Source: Arminella tubonensis (GTDB lineage Bacteria > Pseudomonadota > Alphaproteobacteria > Rhizobiales > Rhizobiaceae). From it: a stretch of 64,000 nucleotides of DNA. Both the position numbers and the translations under genes were made by a program. This document shows, piece by piece, positions 43,550-52,620 of this stretch; positions within the stretch are counted from its first letter, which is position 1, and every line of letters starts with the position of its first letter. The stretch spans positions 310,001 to 374,000 of the forward strand of contig NZ_PCDP01000059.1 in the NCBI RefSeq assembly GCF_003240585.1. The letters run 5' to 3'. The notes beneath the pieces were generated by a model. The model did not search any database. It saw only the letters and a program-made list of their open reading frames with translations, and was not told the origin of the DNA.

Positions 43550-45016
43550 ATGACACAAACCACGATCACGCTTTCACGTCTTCTGCTGCCGTCCTTGGGA
43601 GTATGCGTTGGCGCGGGCTTGTTCATGGTCGCGTTGGCCGATCTGAAAAATACCGAGGCGCAAGCCCAAGATAGCAGTAGCGACCCCATCCTTGCAGAGC
43701 CGGCATCGCCAACACAATCGCCCGTCACAGGCCCAAGTGCCACCCAACCTGCCCCCGACCCGGCTGCAGACCTGACACAGAAACGTGACCAGACCCGTGC
43801 GGAGCTCGATGCGCTGTCGAAGACGATTAGTCTCTCTTCGGATAAGATCAAGCAGCTCCAGGACAGCGTTGCGGCGCTCGACAAAGGCAATGCCAGCCTG
43901 CGTCAGGCGCTGATCGACTCGGCTACCCGACGCAAGGCGATGGACCGACGGATTGAAGCTAGCGAAAGGACCCTGACGGACCTCAGAATCAAGGAGGACG
44001 GCATCCGCAGGTCGCTACATGAACGCCGAGGACTATTTGCCGAGGTACTTGCCGCCCTGGAGCGGATAGGCCGCAATCCACCGCCGGCGTTGCTGGTCAC
44101 TCCCGACGATGCGCTTGCCTCCGTGCGCAGCGCCATCCTTCTCGGTGCCGTCGTTCCGGGAATGCGCAAGGCGACGGACAAGCTTGTTGCCGACCTCACC
44201 GATCTTTCCAAGCTGGAGGCATCAGCGGCAGCCGAGAAGGCCGATCTGACAGCCACCATGACCAGCAGTCTGGAGGAGGAGCGCCGCATGGACCTGCTGA
44301 TTGTCGAGAACGACAAAAATAGCAGGCAGAGCATCGCGCAGGTACAGGCCGAACGCAAACGCTCCGAGGAACTGGCTGGTCAAGCCACCAGCCTGGAGGG
44401 CTTGGTCGCTTCTCTCGAGGGTCAGATCGGCTCGGTGCGCGACGCAGCGACGGCAGCTCGCGAAGACCAGGAACGTCGCCAACTGATGACCGACGAGCAG
44501 CGCGCTCAAGCGAAGGCCCTGGCTGACAGCGGGGTGCCCGATAAAAACCGCATTGCCCCCGCATATCCGTTTTCGGACTTGAAACAGAAGCTCGAGCTGC
44601 CCGTGGCGGGTGATATCCTCCGTCAGTTCGGTGACGACGATGGTACCGGACACACCGCGTCGGGTCTGACGATTGCCACTGGTCCCGATGCGCTCGTGAC
44701 CGCCCCGGCCGACGGATTGGTCGTTTTTGCCGGTGCCTTCCGCAGCTACGGCCGAATGATCATCCTCGACACAGGCGACGGTTACCATATGGTTCTCGCC
44801 GGAATGGACGCAATCAAGACGCGCCAGGGCAAATTTATCTTTGCCGGCGAGCCTTTGGCGGCGATGGGTGAAAAAAGAGTGGCAAGTGCAACTGCATTGG
44901 CGCTGGAAACGAACCGGCCAACGCTTTACATTGAATTTCGAAAAGATGGAAAGCCGGTCGATTCCCGACCCTGGTGGACCCTGAAGGATACTGGAAAGGC
45001 ACGCAATGATTCGTAG
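43550..45016 (+). CDS. EnvC-like murein hydrolase activator, M23 family with degenerate active site
   Basis: About 488 residues: an N-terminal hydrophobic segment (signal or anchor), a proline-rich linker, a long coiled coil (about 80-320: repeated RRxxD, KLEASAAAEKADL and similar) and a C-terminal LytM fold. In the LytM part GHTASGLTIATGPDALVTAPADG replaces the zinc-binding HxGxD, and HMVLAGM stands where HxH occurs, so metal ligands are missing and the protein should activate amidases rather than cut. The start is uncertain (ATG 43550 or 43490). ctpA overlaps its 3' end by 11 bases. Confidence 0.85.
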   Translation: MTQTTITLSRLLLPSLGVCVGAGLFMVALADLKNTEAQAQDSSSDPILAEPASPTQSPVTGPSATQPAPDPAADLTQKRDQTRAELDALSKTISLSSDKIKQLQDSVAALDKGNASLRQALIDSATRRKAMDRRIEASERTLTDLRIKEDGIRRSLHERRGLFAEVLAALERIGRNPPPALLVTPDDALASVRSAILLGAVVPGMRKATDKLVADLTDLSKLEASAAAEKADLTATMTSSLEEERRMDLLIVENDKNSRQSIAQVQAERKRSEELAGQATSLEGLVASLEGQIGSVRDAATAAREDQERRQLMTDEQRAQAKALADSGVPDKNRIAPAYPFSDLKQKLELPVAGDILRQFGDDDGTGHTASGLTIATGPDALVTAPADGLVVFAGAFRSYGRMIILDTGDGYHMVLAGMDAIKTRQGKFIFAGEPLAAMGEKRVASATALALETNRPTLYIEFRKDGKPVDSRPWWTLKDTGKARNDS

Positions 45017-46328
45017 GGCTTCTCTTGTTCTCGTTGGCGCATTAATGGGTGCGACTGCGATGAGCGTCATCTACTCGGCAGGGGCACCGGCGGAAGCAGC
45101 CAACGGTTCCACCTACAAGGAATTGTCGATCTTCGGCGATGTCTTCGAACGTGTGCGCGCCCAGTACGTGACTCCGCCCCAGGAAGACAAGCTTGTCGAG
45201 GCTGCCATCAACGGCATGCTTGCTTCGCTCGATCCACATTCGAGCTACATGAACGCGAAAGACGCCGAAGACATGCGCACCCAGACCAAGGGTGAATTCG
45301 GTGGTCTCGGCATCGAAGTGACGATGGACAACGACCTCGTAAAGGTCGGCTCGACCATCGAAAATACACCTGCCGCTAAGGCCGGCGTCCAGGCTGGCGA
45401 CTATATCACCGCCATAGACGGCGTATCCGTAAAGGGTCTCAAGCTCGAGGATGCTGTCGAGAAGATGCGTGGCGCGATCAAGACGCCGATCAAGCTGACA
45501 TTGACCCGCAAGGGTGTCGACAAGCCAATCGATCTGACGATCATCCGCGATGTCATCCCCGTCGCCGCTGTCAAGTCCCGCATCGAGAACGATGTCGGCT
45601 ACATCCGCATCCTGCAATTCACCGAAAAGACCACGCCGGATCTCGAAGCTGCGATCCAGAAGATCAAGCAGCAGGTTCCGGCCGACAAGCTCAAGGGCTA
45701 TGTCATCGACCTGCGCCTGAACCCCGGCGGTCTGCTCGATCAGGCAATCAACGTTGCCGACGACTTCCTGGAACGTGGCGAGGTCGTTTCGACCCGCGGC
45801 CGCAATCCGGATGAAACACGTCGCTACAATGCCGGCCCGGGCGACCTGACCGACGGAAAGCCGATGATCGTTCTCATCAACGGCGGTTCGGCTTCGGCGT
45901 CTGAAATCGTCGCCGGCGCCCTGCAGGATCTGCGACGCGCCACCATTGTCGGCACCCGTTCGTTCGGCAAGGGTTCCGTTCAGACGATCATTCCGCTCGG
46001 CGAAAACGGAGCTCTCCGCCTGACGACAGCGCTCTATTACACGCCATCGGGCCGCTCGATTCAGGGCACGGGTATCGCTCCTGACATCAAGGTCGACGAA
46101 CCGCTGCCGGATGACCTCAAGGGCAAGCTCGTGACAGAAGGCGAATCCACCCTTCGTGGCCACATCAAGGGCCAGAACGAGACGGACGACGGATCCGGAT
46201 CCGAAGCCTACGTCCCACCGGAAGCCAAGGACGACGTCCAGCTCAACTATGCGCTCGATCTGCTGCGCGGCGTCAAGACCGACCCTTCTTTCCCGCCAAA
46301 CCCTGAAAAGGCGGTCGTCGCCAAGTAA
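45006..46328 (+). CDS. ctpA: Carboxy-terminal processing protease, S41 family
   Basis: A 440-residue periplasmic serine protease. Residues 1-30 are a signal peptide. A PDZ domain (about 95-165: KGEFGGLGIEVTMDNDLVKV, AGVQAGDYITAIDGVSVKGL) is followed by the S41 catalytic domain with Ser in GGSASASEIVAGAL and Lys in GTRSFGKGSVQ. It trims the C-termini of envelope proteins. Together with the EnvC-like gene upstream it suggests an envelope-maintenance operon, a pair conserved in rhizobia and Brucella. Confidence 0.96.
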   Translation: MIRRASLVLVGALMGATAMSVIYSAGAPAEAANGSTYKELSIFGDVFERVRAQYVTPPQEDKLVEAAINGMLASLDPHSSYMNAKDAEDMRTQTKGEFGGLGIEVTMDNDLVKVGSTIENTPAAKAGVQAGDYITAIDGVSVKGLKLEDAVEKMRGAIKTPIKLTLTRKGVDKPIDLTIIRDVIPVAAVKSRIENDVGYIRILQFTEKTTPDLEAAIQKIKQQVPADKLKGYVIDLRLNPGGLLDQAINVADDFLERGEVVSTRGRNPDETRRYNAGPGDLTDGKPMIVLINGGSASASEIVAGALQDLRRATIVGTRSFGKGSVQTIIPLGENGALRLTTALYYTPSGRSIQGTGIAPDIKVDEPLPDDLKGKLVTEGESTLRGHIKGQNETDDGSGSEAYVPPEAKDDVQLNYALDLLRGVKTDPSFPPNPEKAVVAK

Positions 46329-46336
46329 CAACCACG

Positions 46337-46370
46337 GCGCCGGGCTGGAGACAGACCCGGCGCTTCTCTG
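46337..46370 (+). terminator. Hairpin after ctpA
   Basis: GCGCCGGG and CCCGGCGC form an 8-bp stem with an 11-base loop, eight bases after the ctpA stop. The following TTCTCTGTTC is only moderately T-rich, so it may be a partial terminator within a longer transcript. Confidence 0.55.
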
Positions 46371-46409
46371 TTCGGATGAACGGTTTCCGGTTTGGGGCGG
46401 ACGAGGAAA

Positions 46410-47600
46410 TTGGGAACGGATTTGCATGCACCGCTGGGGCGGGATCGCCCTAATGGCCCAAAGCGGGGGCCTTTGCCTTTGGGCCGCATTGTCGCGGGCC
46501 TTTGCCTGATCGGCATCGCAGGGTTTTCGCTTTTTTCGGCGCTGATCAAGGATAATCTGCAGAAGACCGCACCAATCGAAATCACCAAAAATGCGCCACA
46601 ACCGCAGCCTTCCGTCGACAAGCCTGTAGAAAGCGATGCAGACAAGTCGGGAATGCCGCAGGCCGATCCACAATCCGGCGCCAATGTCCAGCGGACCGTC
46701 ACAGGCGATGGCTCAGTGGTTACCACCTTCAGCCCGCGCCCACGCGACGGCAATGGCCCAGTGCTGATCGGCGCGAGCCAGGTCGGACAGGACCCGCGCA
46801 TGGCGGCCACGCCGAACGACAGCCTGCTGGAGGATTCGCCCTACGGTCGCCTGCCGATCACCGGGCCGGGCGGACTGCGGCCGATGGATCAATATGCGCG
46901 GCCATGGTCGGGTGCACATGGCACCCGCATCGCGATCGTCGTCAGTGGCCTTGGCCTCAGCCAGACCGGGACCCAGCGCGCCATCGAAAAACTGCCTGAA
47001 GAAGTGACGCTGGCCTTTGCCGCCAGCGGCAACAGCCTGCAGCGCTGGATGCAGGAAGCCCGCCGCGGCGGCCACGAGATTCTGATACAGGTACCCTTCG
47101 AGCCCTTCGACTATCCCGGCAACAACCCCGGGCCGGATACGCTTTTGACCTCGCAATCTGCCGCGAAGAACGTCGAGGACTTGCATAAGGCCATGGGCGA
47201 AATCACCAACTACACCGGGGTTATGAACTACCTCGGTGGTCGTTTCCTATCGAATCCGACAGCGCTTGAACCGGTCCTACGGGATGTGGGTAAGCGTGGA
47301 CTTCTGTTCCTCGATGATGGATCTTCGGCGCAATCGAAGTCCGGCACGATCGCCAAGGCGCTCGCCGTGCCGCATGCCTTTGCCGACTTGCAGCTCGACG
47401 GCGAACTGCAGACCGACGCCATCATCAAGAAGCTCGATGAGCTCGAACGGGTCGCCCGCCGTAACGGCTCGGCGATCGGCATCGCCTCCGCCTTCGATGA
47501 AAGCGTGGACGCCATCAGCAAGTGGAGCGAAGACGCTGCAATGCGCGGCATCGAAATTGTCGCCGTCTCGGCTTTGGCCGACGACCCCAAGCATCCCTGA
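46410..47600 (+). CDS. Divergent polysaccharide deacetylase (YibQ-like)
   Basis: A 396-residue membrane-anchored protein. One hydrophobic helix lies near residues 26-46 (RIVAGLCLIGIAGFSLFSAL), then a proline-rich linker, then a divergent polysaccharide deacetylase domain of the YibQ/DUF610 family: IAIVVSGLGLSQTGTQRAIE, VTLAFAASGNSLQRWMQEAR, HEILIQVPFEPFDYPGNNPGP. Activity of the family is unproven. There is no ATG near the start; TTG 46410 with GAGGAAA just before it gives the MGTDLHAPLG N-terminus seen in relatives, while TTG 46392 and 46422 are alternatives. Confidence 0.88.
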   Translation: MGTDLHAPLGRDRPNGPKRGPLPLGRIVAGLCLIGIAGFSLFSALIKDNLQKTAPIEITKNAPQPQPSVDKPVESDADKSGMPQADPQSGANVQRTVTGDGSVVTTFSPRPRDGNGPVLIGASQVGQDPRMAATPNDSLLEDSPYGRLPITGPGGLRPMDQYARPWSGAHGTRIAIVVSGLGLSQTGTQRAIEKLPEEVTLAFAASGNSLQRWMQEARRGGHEILIQVPFEPFDYPGNNPGPDTLLTSQSAAKNVEDLHKAMGEITNYTGVMNYLGGRFLSNPTALEPVLRDVGKRGLLFLDDGSSAQSKSGTIAKALAVPHAFADLQLDGELQTDAIIKKLDELERVARRNGSAIGIASAFDESVDAISKWSEDAAMRGIEIVAVSALADDPKHP

Positions 47601-47634
47601 TGCACCGGCAGTACCCCGACACAAGAGGAAGATG

Positions 47635-48177
47635 ATGAGCAAGAGTCAATCACCCGTGAAAGCCGAGGACCTGCCTTACCGTCCTTGCGTCGGCGTCATG
47701 ATCCTCAATCGCGAAGGTCTGGTCTGGGCCGGCCGCCGTATTCCGGACGGCAATTCCGAATATGACGGTTCGTCGCAGCTCTGGCAGATGCCGCAAGGCG
47801 GCATCGACAAAGGCGAGGATCCCCTTGATGCTGCCTATCGTGAACTTTACGAGGAGACTGGGATGAAAACCGTTTCCTTGCTTGCCGAGGCTAAGGAATG
47901 GATCAATTACGATCTGCCACCACAGCTGATCGGCATCGGTCTCAAAGGCAAGTTTCGCGGCCAGACGCAGCGCTGGTTTGCCTTCCGCTTTGAAGGCGAC
48001 GAGAGCGAGATTGCCATCAACCCGCCTCCGGGAGGTCACCTTGCGGAATTCGACGCTTGGGAATGGAAACCGATGGCTGAATTGCCGGGCCTGATCGTTC
48101 CGTTCAAACGTGCCGTCTACGCGCAGGTCATCGCTGAATTCCAGCACTTGGCCGAGCTTCGCGCGATGGACGATTGA
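47635..48177 (+). CDS. rppH: RNA pyrophosphohydrolase RppH
   Basis: A 180-residue Nudix hydrolase. The Nudix box is GGIDKGEDPLDAAYRELYEE followed by TG, with every conserved residue present; RPCVGVMILNREGLVWAGRR at the start and LPGLIVPFKRAVYAQVIAEF at the end are typical of the RppH/IalA group. It removes pyrophosphate from 5' ends of mRNA and so starts decay. In Bartonella the homologue (IalA, invasion-associated) lies beside ctpA-type genes. GAGGAAG precedes the start; ATG 47632 is equally possible. Confidence 0.93.
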   Translation: MSKSQSPVKAEDLPYRPCVGVMILNREGLVWAGRRIPDGNSEYDGSSQLWQMPQGGIDKGEDPLDAAYRELYEETGMKTVSLLAEAKEWINYDLPPQLIGIGLKGKFRGQTQRWFAFRFEGDESEIAINPPPGGHLAEFDAWEWKPMAELPGLIVPFKRAVYAQVIAEFQHLAELRAMDD

Positions 48178-48192
48178 TCAGAGGGTGGGGAA

Positions 48193-48230
48193 GGGCACGC
48201 CACCGTTTTCGGCCGCGTGCCCGATTTTAT
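48193..48230 (+). terminator. Intrinsic terminator of rppH
   Basis: GGGCACGC and GCGTGCCC pair across a 14-base loop and are followed by GATTTTATTATT on the plus strand. It occupies the short gap to the convergent bfr gene and its tail touches the bfr stop codon. Confidence 0.75.
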
Positions 48231-48715
48231 TATTCTGCAGAGTCGGCTGAGTCGGCGTTTAGCTGGCCGTACTTCGTCTCGCCGATCTTCCCAAGGAGAT
48301 CGAGCTGGGTTTCAAGGAAGTCGATATGGCCTTCCTCGTCGGCCAGCAATTCCTCGAACAGCTTCATGGAGACATAGTCGCCTTCGTCATGACAGATTTC
48401 ACGTGATTTCTTGTAGGCGCTCCGCGCATCATATTCACCGGCAAGGTCGGCTTCTAGAACTTCCTTGACGTTCTGACCGATGCGAAGCGGCGCGAGTGTC
48501 TGCAGGTTGGGATGGCCTTCGAGGAAGATAATGCGCGCGACCAGTCGATCGGCATGGTGCATTTCCTCTATCGATTCGGCCCGTTCCTTCTTCGCGAGCT
48601 TGGTGTATCCCCAATCTTCAAGAAGGCGATAATGGACCCAGTACTGGTTGACCGCGCCGAGTTCGAGGAACAATGCCTCGTTAAGCCGCTCTATTACTTT
48701 TTTGTCGCCTTTCAA
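48230..48715 (-). CDS. bfr: Bacterioferritin
   Basis: A 161-residue haem-containing ferritin that oxidises and stores iron in 24-subunit shells. All ferroxidase ligands are present (E18, E51, H54, E94, E127, H130), and M52 is the haem ligand. The start is TTG 48715 with GGAGAG upstream, giving the usual MKGDKKVIERLNEALFLELG; the longer frame to 48769 would add an unrelated N-terminus. The start lies within the 3' end of the bfd gene (35-base overlap). Confidence 0.95.
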   Translation of the reverse strand: MKGDKKVIERLNEALFLELGAVNQYWVHYRLLEDWGYTKLAKKERAESIEEMHHADRLVARIIFLEGHPNLQTLAPLRIGQNVKEVLEADLAGEYDARSAYKKSREICHDEGDYVSMKLFEELLADEEGHIDFLETQLDLLGKIGETKYGQLNADSADSAE

Positions 48716-48992
48716 TGTCCGCTCTCCTGTTTTCTTCATGAAATTCTTTGAGACGGGACATGAAATCAAATATTTCGGCTTCCGTCGAGTGGCGACGGGC
48801 GTGATAATCCTCGGTTGTTTGTATTATCAGGTCTACAACGCTGGGAAAGCAGCCGCAGCAGCGGCCGCGTTTGGACATGGCGTGATAGACTTTGGAGGGC
48901 ACGATGAGCTGCCAACAGTCTTCATCGAGGAGCTCGGTAATGACCTCCCGGATTTCCATATCGGTGATGTAGTTACAACTGCAGACCAGCAT
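48681..48992 (-). CDS. bfd: Bacterioferritin-associated ferredoxin
   Basis: A 103-residue protein with a [2Fe-2S] site: C4 and C6 (MLVCSCN) and the GRCCGCFPS segment with C45 and C48. Bfd donates electrons to bacterioferritin to release stored iron. It is longer than the 64-residue Escherichia coli protein: after residue 65 there is a charged helical tail (SRLKEFHEENRRADIERRQK), part of which is encoded in the overlap with bfr and so may be under weak selection. The ribosome binding site before ATG 48992 is poor. Confidence 0.93.
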   Translation of the reverse strand: MLVCSCNYITDMEIREVITELLDEDCWQLIVPSKVYHAMSKRGRCCGCFPSVVDLIIQTTEDYHARRHSTEAEIFDFMSRLKEFHEENRRADIERRQKSNRAA

Positions 48993-49030
48993 GTCTCATT
49001 CAGTCCATCAAACATGACATTTGCTATCCT

Positions 49031-49062
49031 CTTTATCTGATAAAGAAGATGTTCCTTGTCAA
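49031..49062 (-). promoter_or_regulatory. bfd-bfr promoter with a perfect 15-base palindrome
   Basis: On the minus strand a full consensus TTGACA (49062-49057) is followed at about -10 spacing by CTTTATC-A-GATAAAG (49045-49031), a perfect 7+1+7 palindrome that ends 39 bases before the bfd start. Its position over the -10 region suggests an operator. Irr or RirA control of bfr is known in Rhizobiales, but the sequence is not a textbook box for either. Confidence 0.55.
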
Positions 49063-49134
49063 GAAAGATTCTCGATCCTCGCCATTGATTTGGCCCGGAC
49101 AGCGTCAAATCGACGTGAGACAAGTGTCTATCGC

Positions 49135-52100
49135 TCAATGGAAATTCCGCCCCCTCGGCATAACGCTGGCGGTTTCTGCTACTTCGCTGCGGCCATCGGT
49201 CGCTGCCGCCTTGATAATCGCCCTTTCTCGGACCTGCCGCTCGATCTGCAGGACGAGTTTCTTCTCTCGGTGATCCGCAGTTGGGTGCATCGCCTCATCC
49301 GCCCGCTGGTTGCCGGCGAAGCGCCGCGCCTCGCGCTGGAGTATGCCAAGGGCTGATGTCAGGTCCTCGATATGGTCGGCGACGACGTGGATGACGCCAC
49401 TCTGGCTTTGCAGACGACCCCTGACCTTGACCAGCCGCGCACCCATGACCACGGAACGGTATTTATCGAAAACCTTCTCCCAGACGATCGCATTCGCCAC
49501 ACCCGTTTCATCTTCCAACGTCATGAAGATCACCCCTTTTGCCGAGCCAGGGCGCTGACGCACCAGGACGAGGCCCGCAACGGTGACCATCCGACCGTTC
49601 GGCACTGTCAGCAGATCGACGTTCCGCACGATGTCCATCTGAGAGAATTCAGTCCGCAGGAACGAAACCGGATGAGCTTTCAGGGATAACGACAGGTAAC
49701 GGTAGTCCTCGACTACCTGCTCGCCCGGCAGCATGGTCGGCAGAACAACCTCGGGCTCAACCTGGAGATCCGCGCGGTCGGCCAGATCGAACAGAGGCAG
49801 CTTTTCCGCGGCACTTTTCGCATCGAGCGCCCGCACAGCCCATAGTGCCTCGCGCCGCCCCAAGCCGATCGTACAAAACGCATCGGCATCAGCCAGACGT
49901 TCGATGTCGCTTTTCGCAAGACCCGATCGCAGCCAGAGATCGCGGACGGAGACATAGCGATCACCGCGATTAGCGATCAGTCTGTCCTTTATGTCGTTCT
50001 CCGACAATCCCTTGACCTGCCGGAAACCAAGACGCACCGCTCTCTTCGTCTTGATCACATCTCTCATCGAGATATGACGCCGGTCGATCGCCCCCCTGTC
50101 GAACTCGACTTCTTCGAGGGTCGAATCCCATTCCGACAAATTGATATCCACCGGCCGTACTTCGACACCATGCTCGCGCGCATCACGAACAAGCTGCGCC
50201 GGCGCATAGAAGCCCATCGGCTGCGAATTCAGCATCGCCGCACAGAAGACATCGGGATAATAGGCCTTCATCCAGGAGGAGGCATAGACCAGCAACGCAA
50301 ATGAAGCGGCATGGCTTTCCGGAAAACCATATTCCCCGAACCCTTCGATCTGACTGAAACAGCGTTCGGCGAATTCGCGCGTATATTTGTTCCCTATCAT
50401 CCCGTTGATCATGTCATCTCTAAATTCATTCACTTTTCCCGATCGCTTGAATGTCGCCATGGATCGGCGCAATCTGTCCGCCTTTGCCGGAGGAAAGCCT
50501 GCCGCAGTGATGGCGATCTGCATCGCCTGCTCCTGAAACAGGGGAACGCCTAGGGTCCGTTTCAGGACTTTTTCGAGAGTTGGGCTAGGATAATCGACCT
50601 TCCTGCGGGCTTGAACATCTTCCCGGCGCTTGAGATAGGGGTGCACCATTTTGCCCTGGATCGGGCCCGGCCGAACAATCGCCACTTCGATGACCAGATC
50701 ATAGAATTCGCGCGGCCGGAGGCGCGGCAGCATACTCATCTGCGCCCTGCTCTCTATTTGGAACACGCCGATCGTATCGGCCCGGCAGATCATGTCGTAG
50801 ACCCGATCTCCTTCGGCGCCGACTATATTGCCCAAGTCGGCAAGGGTGACCTTCTTCTCATAATGCAGCGCGAGAAGGCTGAAGGCCTTGGCAAGACAGG
50901 TGAGCATTCCGAGCGCAAGGATATCGATCTTCAGAATGCCGACCGTGTCGAGATCGTCCTTGTCCCATTCGACCATATAGCGATCCTTCATTGCCGTATT
51001 CATGATCGGCATCACCTCATCCAGCCGGTCTCTGGTGATGACGAAACCGCCGACATGCTGGGTCAAATGCCGGGGGAAACCCATCAGTTCAGATGCATAG
51101 GAAAGTACCCGCTGGGTGGTCCGATCGGAAAGATCGAGCCCCGCAGCTTTCGCTTCCCGCTCCGAAAGATCATCCGCCGACCAGCCCCAAATCGTGCTGG
51201 CAAGTGCCGACTGAACGTCCTCCGACATGCCGAAGGCCTTGGCTACCTCTCGGCCGGCGGAGCGCGCACGGTAACTGGTAACCGCTGCCGTCAGTCCGGC
51301 ATGCTCCTTTCCGTATTTGCTGTGGATGAACTGAATGACTTCTTCCCGTCGGGAGTGCTCGAAATCGACGTCGATGTCAGGTGGCTCATTGCGTTCTGTT
51401 GAGATAAACCGCTCGAAAAGGAGAGTCGTTATCATAGGGTCGACTTCGGTGATCCCGAGGCAATAGCAGACCGTCGAATTTGCGGCCGATCCCCGACCCT
51501 GGCAAAGGATTTTAAGCTCGTGACGGGCATGCCAGACGATGTTGCGAACAGTCAGAAAGTAATGCTCGTATTCCATCTTTCTGATTAGATCGAGTTCATA
51601 ATCAATCTGCTCGGCGACCTTGGGTGGAATACCGCGGGGATAACGACCGGCCGCTCCTTCCCGAACCAAGCGCTCCAACGTTTCCGCAGGCGCTTCGCCT
51701 GGTACGCTTTCGTCAGGATAATTATGGCTCAACTCCTTCACGGAAAACGACAGCTGTCCGAAAAACTCCACCGTATTGGCAATGGCCTGAGGATAAGCAC
51801 CAAACAACCTTGCCATTTCCCGCCCACTCTTAAGATAACGCTCGGAGTTGGGCGCAAGACGGAAACCAGCCTCCGCTACGGTCGTATGCTCGCGAATAGT
51901 GGCGACGACATCGGATAGCGGCCGTCGTGCCGGCGTGTGATAGAGCGGCTGATTGGTGGCTATCAATGACACGCCGCTGCGTGCGGCGATCATGGATAGC
52001 GTTGCGAAGACGAAGGTCTCGCGGCCGTCATAGGATGGCGACAGTGCCATATGGAATTTTCGCCGGAAACGTCTCCGAAGACGACCGAGGCACGCTTCCA

Positions 52101-52620
52101 GCTTCTGCCGATACTCGGCATCATCGATCAGCGACGGGGCCGGAACGAGGGCGAGCATCATCTCGTCTCCCCATTTCGCGAGATCCTCTTCATTGAGGAT
52201 GCAGGAACCTTTCCTTGCACGCAGATTTCCAGCGCTCAGCAAGCGGCAAAGATGCGCCCAGCCCGTCCGGTTCTGCGGAAAAGCCAGAATATCGGGCGTG
52301 CCGTCTGAAAAGACAAGGCGAGCACCGGGCCGAACCGGCACGGGCTTCAGAAGCTTTTCTTCCTTCTCGCCCCTTTCCCTTCGTTCCAGATTTTCTTGGC
52401 TTTTCTTTTCATAGTCCTCAAGGATCGCCTGTTCCTGGGAATAAGCCCTGACAACCCCCGCAACCGAATTGCGGTCGGCAATCCCGAGACCTGAAAGCCC
52501 GAGCCGCGTTGCCTGCATCACCATCTCCTCGGGGCTGGATGCCCCCTCAAGAAAGGAGAAGTTCGTCCTGGCTCCAATCTCAAAAAAGACGGGCTCGAAA
52601 AAGACGGGTGCGGTACTCAT
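49135..52620 (-). CDS. dnaE2: Error-prone DNA polymerase III alpha subunit DnaE2
   Basis: A 1161-residue C-family polymerase. The PHP domain (about 10-300) is at the N-terminus, the palm carries PPDIDVDFEH (catalytic aspartates near 416-418), and the C-terminal OB fold is near 1000-1090 (GRMVTVAGLVLVRQRPGSAK). There is no beta-clamp motif of the replicative DnaE type visible. It is the translesion polymerase of the alphaproteobacterial SOS mutagenesis cassette with ImuA and ImuB. ATG 52620 overlaps the imuB stop by four bases. A lysine/glutamate-rich stretch at about 68-92 interrupts the PHP domain. Confidence 0.97.
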   Translation of the reverse strand: MSTAPVFFEPVFFEIGARTNFSFLEGASSPEEMVMQATRLGLSGLGIADRNSVAGVVRAYSQEQAILEDYEKKSQENLERRERGEKEEKLLKPVPVRPGARLVFSDGTPDILAFPQNRTGWAHLCRLLSAGNLRARKGSCILNEEDLAKWGDEMMLALVPAPSLIDDAEYRQKLEACLGRLRRRFRRKFHMALSPSYDGRETFVFATLSMIAARSGVSLIATNQPLYHTPARRPLSDVVATIREHTTVAEAGFRLAPNSERYLKSGREMARLFGAYPQAIANTVEFFGQLSFSVKELSHNYPDESVPGEAPAETLERLVREGAAGRYPRGIPPKVAEQIDYELDLIRKMEYEHYFLTVRNIVWHARHELKILCQGRGSAANSTVCYCLGITEVDPMITTLLFERFISTERNEPPDIDVDFEHSRREEVIQFIHSKYGKEHAGLTAAVTSYRARSAGREVAKAFGMSEDVQSALASTIWGWSADDLSEREAKAAGLDLSDRTTQRVLSYASELMGFPRHLTQHVGGFVITRDRLDEVMPIMNTAMKDRYMVEWDKDDLDTVGILKIDILALGMLTCLAKAFSLLALHYEKKVTLADLGNIVGAEGDRVYDMICRADTIGVFQIESRAQMSMLPRLRPREFYDLVIEVAIVRPGPIQGKMVHPYLKRREDVQARRKVDYPSPTLEKVLKRTLGVPLFQEQAMQIAITAAGFPPAKADRLRRSMATFKRSGKVNEFRDDMINGMIGNKYTREFAERCFSQIEGFGEYGFPESHAASFALLVYASSWMKAYYPDVFCAAMLNSQPMGFYAPAQLVRDAREHGVEVRPVDINLSEWDSTLEEVEFDRGAIDRRHISMRDVIKTKRAVRLGFRQVKGLSENDIKDRLIANRGDRYVSVRDLWLRSGLAKSDIERLADADAFCTIGLGRREALWAVRALDAKSAAEKLPLFDLADRADLQVEPEVVLPTMLPGEQVVEDYRYLSLSLKAHPVSFLRTEFSQMDIVRNVDLLTVPNGRMVTVAGLVLVRQRPGSAKGVIFMTLEDETGVANAIVWEKVFDKYRSVVMGARLVKVRGRLQSQSGVIHVVADHIEDLTSALGILQREARRFAGNQRADEAMHPTADHREKKLVLQIERQVRERAIIKAAATDGRSEVAETASVMPRGRNFH

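Noticed and set aside
45042..46673. 543-codon open frame opposite ctpA
   Set aside because: Shadow of ctpA with no domain and no ribosome binding site.
48396..48411. Second parS-like sequence GATTTCACGTGATTTC
   Set aside because: Only the central TTTCACGTGA matches; six of sixteen parS positions differ, it is not a full palindrome and it lies inside the conserved bfr coding sequence.
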